A DNA stretch of 30,326 nucleotides from Bacteroidales bacterium. Its GTDB lineage: Bacteria > Bacteroidota > Bacteroidia > Bacteroidales > Bacteroidaceae. A program made the translations under genes and the position numbers. The stretch is taken from the NCBI GenBank assembly GCA_004555425.1, contig SFID01000011.1, positions 1-30,326 of the forward strand, read 5' to 3'. Under the pieces are notes generated by a model, which saw only the letters and a program-made list of their open reading frames with translations, made no database searches and was not told the DNA's origin. Below, in pieces: positions 24,991-30,326 of the stretch (the first letter of the stretch is position 1; each line of letters opens with the position of its first letter).

Positions 24991-27900
24991 ATGAGCAATA
25001 TTCCCAAACTCAAGGACATTGTCCTCCGCGACACACCCTTTGCGCAGCTGATGAAGCGGCGCATTTACAATGTCCTACTCATTGCCACCAAATACGATGC
25101 CTTCATGCTTGAAGACGATGGCCGCGTTGACGAACTCATCTTCAATGAATATACATCGCTCAGCCTGCGATATCCGCCGCGGTTCACCCGCGTGACCACC
25201 GAGGAAGAAGCCCTCGTGGAGTTGGCCAGTCGCAATTTCGAGCTCGTCATCGTTATGCCCAATATGGCGGGCACCGATGTCTTTGCCGCCGCCCGCAATA
25301 TCAAGCATCTCCATCCCACGATTGCCATTGTAGTCCTGACGCCCTTCTCCCGCGAAGTTAGCCGCCGCGTGGAGGGCGAGGACCTGACGGGCATAGACTA
25401 CGTGTTCTCCTGGCTGGGCAATGCCGAGTTGCTGATGGCTATCATCAAGTTGATTGAGGACAAATGGAACGCGCCGCAGGACAGTGCTTCGGTCGGAGTG
25501 CAGATAATTCTCCTCGTTGAGGACAGCATCCGCTTCTACTCCTCGGCTTTGGCCCACCTCTATCGTTTTGTGCTCGAGCAGAGCAAGGAGTTCTCGAAGG
25601 AAGCCCTCAACGACCACCTCAAGACCATGCGTATGCGCGGCCGCCCCAAGGTGATGCTGGCCCGAACGTACGAGGAGGCCATCGAAATCTACGAAACCTA
25701 CAGCGACAATATCCTCGGCGTCATCTCCGATATGAGTTTCAAGCGCGAAGGTTGCAAGGACCCTATGGCGGGCTATCGTTTGGCCAAGCGTTTTCGCGAG
25801 CACGACCCTCGACTGCCCATCATCCTTGAATCGAGCGAAGAGGCAGGTCGCGCCTGTGCTGCTGAACTCAATGCCGCATTTATCAGCAAGCACTCCAAGA
25901 GTTATCCGCAGGACCTGCGCAGAGAAATCATGTCGGGCTTTGGCTTTGGCGACTTCATCATTATCAATCCGCAGACAGGCCGTGAGATTATGCGCATCCG
26001 CAACCTCAAGGACCTTCAGACTCATCTGCGCGAAATCCCCGATGACTCCCTGCGCTACCATCTGTCGCACGACCATTTTTCGCGCTTCTTTTTCTCGCGA
26101 GCTATGTTTCCGCCTGCGATGATTCTCAAGAAGGTCGATGTGAGCGAATATGCCCACATGGACGAAGCCCGTGAGCTCATCAGCGACTGCATTATCGGCT
26201 ATCGCAAGATGAAGAACACAGGCGTTGTTGCCATCTATCAGCGCGGACGTTTCGATGAATATGGCTCGTTTGCCCGTATTGGCAACGGCTCGCTCGGCGG
26301 CAAGGGACGTGGCCTGGCCTTCATGGGGACGATGGTCAGTCGCTATCCGCGCCTCGGCACAGACAATTTCACAGTGGGCATTCCCAAGACTGTGGTGCTC
26401 TGTACAGACATCTTTGATGAATTTATGGAGAGCAACCATCTCTATCCCATTGCGCTCAGCGACAGCCCCGACCCCGAAATCCTCCAGGCATTCCTCGATG
26501 CCACCCTGCCGCAGCACGTTATTGACGACTTGACGGCACTGCTCGAAGTGGTGCACGGCCCGATTGCGGTGCGCTCGTCCAGCCTCCTTGAGGATTCCCA
26601 TTATCAGCCCTTCGCAGGAGTTTACGCCACCTATATGATCCCCAAACCCAACGACCGCTCGCAGATGATGGACCTCCTGCGTTCCGCCATCAAGTCGGTC
26701 TATGCTTCGGTGTTCTACCGCGACAGCAAGGCGTACCTCACGGCCACACAAAACCTTATTGACCAAGAGAAGATGGCCGTTGTTCTGCAGGAAGTCATTG
26801 GCTCGCCCCACACCGCAAGCGTCCCCGTGGCGGGCCACGGATTGCAGGAACTCACCACCTTCTACCCCACCCTCTCTGGTGTGGGTCGTTCGCTCAATTT
26901 CTATCCCATTGGAGAGGAGAAGCCCGAGGAGGGCATCGTAAATCTGGCCTTCGGACTGGGCAAATATCTCGTTGATGGCGGGCGCACGCTGCGCTTCTCG
27001 CCGGCGCATCCCCACCACATCCTCCAACTTAGTTCGCCCGAATATGCCCTGCGCGAGACACAGACCCGCTTTGTTGCGCTCGACCTGACCAATCTGCCCA
27101 CAGACTTTCGCGTGGACGATGGTTTCAATCTCCTGACCCTGCCCGTGCGTAGTGCCAATGCGCATGGCACGTTGCGATACGTGGCCTCCACCTTCGAGAT
27201 TGACACCGAGACGATCCTGCCAGGCTGGACAGGCAAGGGCCGTGCCATCATTTCCTTCGACCGCATCCTGCAAGCCGAGGTTTTCCCCTTGGCCGAAACC
27301 ATCAGCGAACTGCTCCGCATCGGCAGTCGCGAGATGGGACGCCCCGTTGAAATAGAATTTGCCATGGACATCCGCCCTGCAAACGACGGCACACCGCCAC
27401 AGGCAGGCTTCTACCTCTTGCAGATTCGCCCCATCGTGGATAGCAATGCGCGTGTCGAAGAGGACGTTGCCTCGATTCCCGAATCCGATTGCCTCGTGAA
27501 GAGCACGGAGATGCTCGGCAACGGCAAAGCCACCGACATCTGCGACATCATCTACATCCGCCCCGAAGCCTTTGAAGCCCTCCATACGCCAGCCATCGCA
27601 GCCGAGATGGATCAGTTCAACCGTCGCTTCCCCGCCGATTCCTCGGGCTACATCCTCATCGGTCCTGGCCGCTGGGGCAGCAGCGATCCCTCGCTGGGCA
27701 TTCCCGTCAGTTGGTCGAATATCTGCATGGCCCGCGCCATTGTGGAAACCTCCCTCGACGGCTATCGCATTGACCCTTCGCAAGGCACGCATTTCTTCCA
27801 GAATCTCACCTCCTTCGGCGTAGGCTACTTTACCGTTGCGCCGCACCGAGGCCAGGGCTTTGTGGATTTCCAATGGTTGGACAGTCAGCCAGCCGTTTAC

Positions 27901-28014
27901 GAAACGCGATATATCCGCCACCTCCGCCTGAATGCTCCGCTCACACTCCTGATGGATGGTCGCCACTCCTGCGGCGCGATATTAAGACCAGCCAGAAGCG
28001 TGCAGGAGCAGTAG
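24991..28014 (+). CDS. Receiver-domain plus PEP-synthase-like ATP-binding (PPDK_N) protein
   Basis: The 1007-residue cytoplasmic protein opens with a receiver-like domain (about 25-155) whose phosphoacceptor position is Met89 (LVIVMPNMAGTD) instead of Asp. A second receiver-like domain (about 168-310) keeps LLVEDS, the Asp in LGVISDMSF and the Lys in FISKHS. From about 395 to 830 it matches the PPDK/PEP-synthase ATP-grasp domain: GSLGGKGRGLAFM, PIAVRSSSLLEDSHYQPFAGVYATYM and VEIEFAMD then FYLLQIRPI. The phospho-His swivelling domain and the PEP-binding barrel of true PEP synthases are missing. A conserved end follows (GPGRWGSSDPSLGIPV, PSQGTHFFQNL). It is therefore not a normal PEP synthase; an ATP-dependent phosphotransfer role under receiver control is an inference. 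A 963-codon open antisense frame over it is treated as a shadow. Confidence 0.85.
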   Translation: MSNIPKLKDIVLRDTPFAQLMKRRIYNVLLIATKYDAFMLEDDGRVDELIFNEYTSLSLRYPPRFTRVTTEEEALVELASRNFELVIVMPNMAGTDVFAAARNIKHLHPTIAIVVLTPFSREVSRRVEGEDLTGIDYVFSWLGNAELLMAIIKLIEDKWNAPQDSASVGVQIILLVEDSIRFYSSALAHLYRFVLEQSKEFSKEALNDHLKTMRMRGRPKVMLARTYEEAIEIYETYSDNILGVISDMSFKREGCKDPMAGYRLAKRFREHDPRLPIILESSEEAGRACAAELNAAFISKHSKSYPQDLRREIMSGFGFGDFIIINPQTGREIMRIRNLKDLQTHLREIPDDSLRYHLSHDHFSRFFFSRAMFPPAMILKKVDVSEYAHMDEARELISDCIIGYRKMKNTGVVAIYQRGRFDEYGSFARIGNGSLGGKGRGLAFMGTMVSRYPRLGTDNFTVGIPKTVVLCTDIFDEFMESNHLYPIALSDSPDPEILQAFLDATLPQHVIDDLTALLEVVHGPIAVRSSSLLEDSHYQPFAGVYATYMIPKPNDRSQMMDLLRSAIKSVYASVFYRDSKAYLTATQNLIDQEKMAVVLQEVIGSPHTASVPVAGHGLQELTTFYPTLSGVGRSLNFYPIGEEKPEEGIVNLAFGLGKYLVDGGRTLRFSPAHPHHILQLSSPEYALRETQTRFVALDLTNLPTDFRVDDGFNLLTLPVRSANAHGTLRYVASTFEIDTETILPGWTGKGRAIISFDRILQAEVFPLAETISELLRIGSREMGRPVEIEFAMDIRPANDGTPPQAGFYLLQIRPIVDSNARVEEDVASIPESDCLVKSTEMLGNGKATDICDIIYIRPEAFEALHTPAIAAEMDQFNRRFPADSSGYILIGPGRWGSSDPSLGIPVSWSNICMARAIVETSLDGYRIDPSQGTHFFQNLTSFGVGYFTVAPHRGQGFVDFQWLDSQPAVYETRYIRHLRLNAPLTLLMDGRHSCGAILRPARSVQEQ

Positions 28015-28070
28015 ACGCTCGCCAGCATCGCTAATCCCTATTCTTTTCAAACCTTCAAAACGTCAACACC

Positions 28071-28412
28071 GTGTACTACGTTCAAAAACGCATAGAAATT
28101 GCATTTGCCCACCACCTCACCCTTACCTACCCCAGTAAATGCACCCGTCTGCATGGCCACAACGCCATCATCACCGTATATTGCCGTTCGCGTCAACTCG
28201 ACGAAAACGGCATGGTTGTAGATTTCTCTCTCATCAAAGAGCGCGTAGAGAAAGCCTTCGACCACCAATACCTCAACGACCTAGTCCCCTTCAATCCCAC
28301 AGCCGAAAATATGGCCCACCACATCTGCACGCTCATCCCCAACTGCTACAAGGTGGTGTTTCAGGAGAGCGAGGGCAACATCGCCGTTTATGAAATAGAA
28401 GAAGAACCCTAA
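28071..28412 (+). CDS. queD: 6-carboxytetrahydropterin synthase QueD
   Basis: QueD converts dihydroneopterin triphosphate to 6-carboxytetrahydropterin in the queuosine/preQ0 pathway. The 113-residue product shows the zinc ligands His15, His28 and His30 (FAHHL and CTRLHGH), the catalytic Cys24, the Asp64-His65 pair in FDHQYLND, and Glu99 in FQESEGN. The start is GTG; no ATG precedes the conserved region. It follows the PEP-synthase-like gene by 56 bases and is the last gene of the run. No other queuosine gene is in the window. Confidence 0.92.
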   Translation: MYYVQKRIEIAFAHHLTLTYPSKCTRLHGHNAIITVYCRSRQLDENGMVVDFSLIKERVEKAFDHQYLNDLVPFNPTAENMAHHICTLIPNCYKVVFQESEGNIAVYEIEEEP

Positions 28413-28525
28413 GTTGATTCAAGATAGCAGGGAAAAATCCATTCAAACCAGCGCACCCCCAATTTTCTAAATTTCCAAATAAACATTCAGGGCGTGAAAA
28501 ATGTATTTTTAAGGCCTGAAATTTT

Positions 28526-28600
28526 GGGAAACATCTGGAGTTTTTGGGGAAACATATGAATGGCTTGGGAAACACTCTCCTGATTTTTGGGAAACATTTG
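28526..28600. repeat. 20-22-bp tandem repeat (GGGAAACA family), four copies
   Basis: GGGAAACA starts at 28526, 28547, 28567 and 28589, each preceded by T-rich sequence and followed by variable bases. Spacings are 21, 20 and 22. Translation of the minus strand across it gives a repeating CFPK-type peptide that is not a credible protein. The rest of 28413-28656 shows no gene. Confidence 0.75.
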
Positions 28601-28656
28601 GCCTTATTTTGGCCTCTTATTCTGCATTTGGAACAGGCAGAATATGCAAAAAAAAT

Positions 28657-29873
28657 ATTACTGTCCGCTAAACTTTTGGCTAAACTTTTGGTGAAGATAC
28701 AATTTAGGGCTGACATTTCCCACGAGATATCAACCCTTTTTTGTTACCTTTGTTCTTGCATCAAAACCCAGATAACATGAGCAAAAGTACACATTTCTTC
28801 GGACAGCCGGTATATGGTCAGTTGATAAAAGCTCTCGACCATGATAAAATAGTTAAATTAAGCCGTAAAAACGGCGGTGAGCGGTATGTGAAGAGTTTTG
28901 ACGGCTTCACCCATCTCCTTACAATGCTGTATGCAGTCATTATGCGCTTCGACTCCCTGCGCGAGATAGAGGCTGCAATGACGGCAGAGGTGCGCAAGCT
29001 TCAAACATAGGCATTGACAGGGTTCCAAAGCGCAGTACCCTGTCAGGTGGCATAAAGGTGCATTCCGTCATTCATGCAAACGAGGGAGTACATTGTGACG
29101 TGAAGTTCACCTCCGCCGCTACCAACGACTCCTTCATGCTCGCCCCCAGCCATTTCAAGCACGGGGAGATTGTTGCCCTTGACCGTGCATATATCAACTA
29201 TGAGAAGTTTGAGGAACTGACCAAGAGAAATGTCGTCTATGTCACCAAGATGAAGAAAAACCTCAAGTATGAGGTGTTGGCAGACTGCATGGATATGAAC
29301 GGGAAGGGGCTGATGGAATACCGTGAGCAGGTGGTGGTGTTCAGAAAGGGCGGTATCAGCCATATAGCGCGTATCATCACATACGTGGATATCAAGAAGG
29401 GAAAGTCGTCGAAGTTGGTATCGTTGCTTACGAACGACTTCGAGATGCCCATGGAGAAAATCGTAGCCATCTACCGCCGCAGGTGGCAGATAGAGTCTCT
29501 TTTCAAGCAGATAAAGCAGAATTTCCCCCTACGCTACTTCTACGGAGAGAGTGCCAACGCCATCAAGATACAAATATGGGTCACGCTCATTGCTAATCTA
29601 TTGCTTTCCCTACTTCAAAGTTCCTTAGAAAGGCGGTGGAGTTTCTCTGGGCTGGCAACTATGGTGCGCATTGTGCTTATGGAATACCTCAACATGAAAA
29701 AATTCTTCAACAGGCCGGATGGCCGACATGAAACTCATGCTTGAAGCGGCGGCTGAATCACCACCGGGAGCAACAGAAAATTACTAAGGGGGCTTGTCAT
29801 TAACATACTGTCATCCCTGCTATTGTGTCTCAATGAGTTGGAATGAGGGTTGCCATATTTAGCGGACAGTAAT
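28657..29873 (+). mobile_element. Decayed IS4-family insertion sequence
   Basis: Perfect 16-bp terminal inverted repeats bound the element: ATTACTGTCCGCTAAA (28657-28672) and its complement (29858-29873). Between them lies a broken transposase of the IS4 family with a DUF4372-like front. The exact ends could be a few bases inward (ACTGTCC). No matching target-site duplication is visible: AAAATATT on the left, AATAATAT on the right. Confidence 0.88.
28777..29744 (+). pseudogene. IS4-family transposase, frameshifted and internally deleted
   Basis: The first piece (ATG at 28777, after a TACCTTTG box at 28745-28752) encodes MSKSTHFFGQPVYGQLI to EVRKLQ, the DUF4372-type N-terminus. One base is then missing near 29004-29009, producing a TAG stop. 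In the next frame GIDRVPKRSTLS is joined at 29045/29046 straight to GGIKVHSVIHANEG. In intact relatives, as remembered, about 60-75 residues lie between, including the first catalytic Asp (IDSTT region). The second Asp (ALDRAYINYEKF) and the Glu (YRRRWQIESLFKQIK) remain. The protein cannot be active, though the inverted repeats could still be used by a transposase supplied elsewhere. Confidence 0.88.
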
Positions 29874-30314
29874 AATATCAAATATATTTGGTAATTTTGC
29901 ACCCGAAGAAAGGAATTCACCAGAGTACGTTACGGACGTAGGGAGTAGGGAGTCTGTAATCTCCATAACTCGCTGGTTGATACCTTTCTTTTTTGTTTTG
30001 AAGAAACTCTTTGCAGTAATATTGCCCTTCTTGGTACTGCAAACCTCCGTAAGATTATACAGTCCATTGCCTGCATCCTTTAGAAAGAAGAACAGTTTCC
30101 TGCCGTCTTTCTTGTCAATGCCATACAATATGCCGTCTGGCTGATTGATTACATCAACCAGATTCATAATGTCTGCGTCAGTCAAAGGAATGTTGTTCCC
30201 ATTGTCCTTCTCGTTCTCTCCATAGTGGTCACCGCGAATTTTGGTTTTGAGGCGCCTGAAGAGGTCGTTCGCGATGTTATCCGTAATCTCCCTAATTCTC
30301 AGGGTTACTGCGAA
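29859..30314 (-). pseudogene. Remnant of an unknown gene, possibly a PBECR/MuF-type nuclease-like domain; stop in the IS end
   Basis: The frame is open on the minus strand from about 30314 down, but there is no ATG or GTG before a TTG at 30185, so the front is probably damaged. The text PDGILYGIDKKDGRKLFFFLKD, then LTEVCSTKKGNITAKSFFKTKKKG, loosely recalls small nuclease-like C-terminal domains of phage MuF and polymorphic toxin proteins; this is a guess from pattern. The last residues (about ITVR) and the TAA stop are encoded by the right inverted repeat of the IS, so the insertion changed its C-terminus. Its other half is not found left of the IS. Confidence 0.35.
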
Positions 30315-30326
30315 TCAAATGGTATA

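Noticed and set aside
25075..27966. 963-codon open frame on the minus strand over the PEP-synthase-like gene
   Set aside because: The plus-strand protein has clear conserved motifs; the antisense translation shows no recognisable domain and is explained by biased codon use, which leaves the opposite frame free of stops.
28333..28716. 127-codon minus-strand frame with repeating CFPK text
   Set aside because: It is the translation of the 21-bp GGGAAACA repeat running into the end of queD and the IS left end; it has no credible protein features.
28657..29873. Target-site duplication around the IS
   Set aside because: The bases flanking the two inverted repeats are both A/T-rich but do not match as a direct repeat of any usual length.

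Overview
The window looks like chromosome from a Bacteroidales bacterium close to Prevotella. The grounds are: promoters of the TAnnTTTG type in front of many genes, few Shine-Dalgarno sites, three large secreted proteins ending in the same short C-terminal signature (DISGRRV or DLSGRRI, then a Gly-Tyr-Ile-type turn and a Lys-rich end), and families such as DUF4421, the fused SpmA/SpmB-like protein and the HU-like protein with an added winged helix. These family calls come from reading the translations; no database was searched.

Layout. 1-1281: an open frame that joins the membrane/CoA-binding-like front of a sugar-phosphate transferase to the tail of a secreted protein. 1282-2107: a gene-free stretch of dispersed repeats and hairpins. 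2108-11242 (minus): two very large secreted proteins, a GH20 beta-hexosaminidase and a papain-like (C1A) multidomain protease, each with its own terminator. 11276-13644 (minus): simple repeats, a DUF4421 barrel protein and a Gfo/Idh/MocA oxidoreductase. 13777-15092 (plus): an unknown membrane protein and a small winged-helix protein with a strong terminator. 15093-15738: a gene-free stretch with a promoter, C-loop hairpins and a second palindrome array. 15739-16362: HU-like protein. 16457-18648 (minus): a cell-wall group of two L,D-transpeptidases around an SH3 protein. 19116-21125 (plus): a Gate-domain membrane protein and a uracil-DNA-glycosylase-like protein. 21847-28412 (plus): a likely operon of ruvX, def, a TPR protein, a receiver/PEP-synthase-like protein and queD. 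28657-29873: a decayed IS4-family element. 29859 to the right end: a remnant gene whose stop codon lies in the IS inverted repeat.

The most unusual content is non-coding. A roughly 190-220 bp element with inverted ends occurs in three copies plus one collapsed copy. In all three places where a gene follows, it lies between a TAnnTTTG promoter and the start codon, always in the same orientation, so it would be transcribed as a long-stemmed 5' leader. Separately, three unrelated intergenic tandem-repeat families share a period of 20-22 bp, about two helical turns. One of them is a palindromic array found twice with the same downstream box. A likely transcribed region at 15165-15400 carries two hairpins with pure-C loops and a 10-codon ORF. 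None of these was matched to a known RNA or repeat family here.
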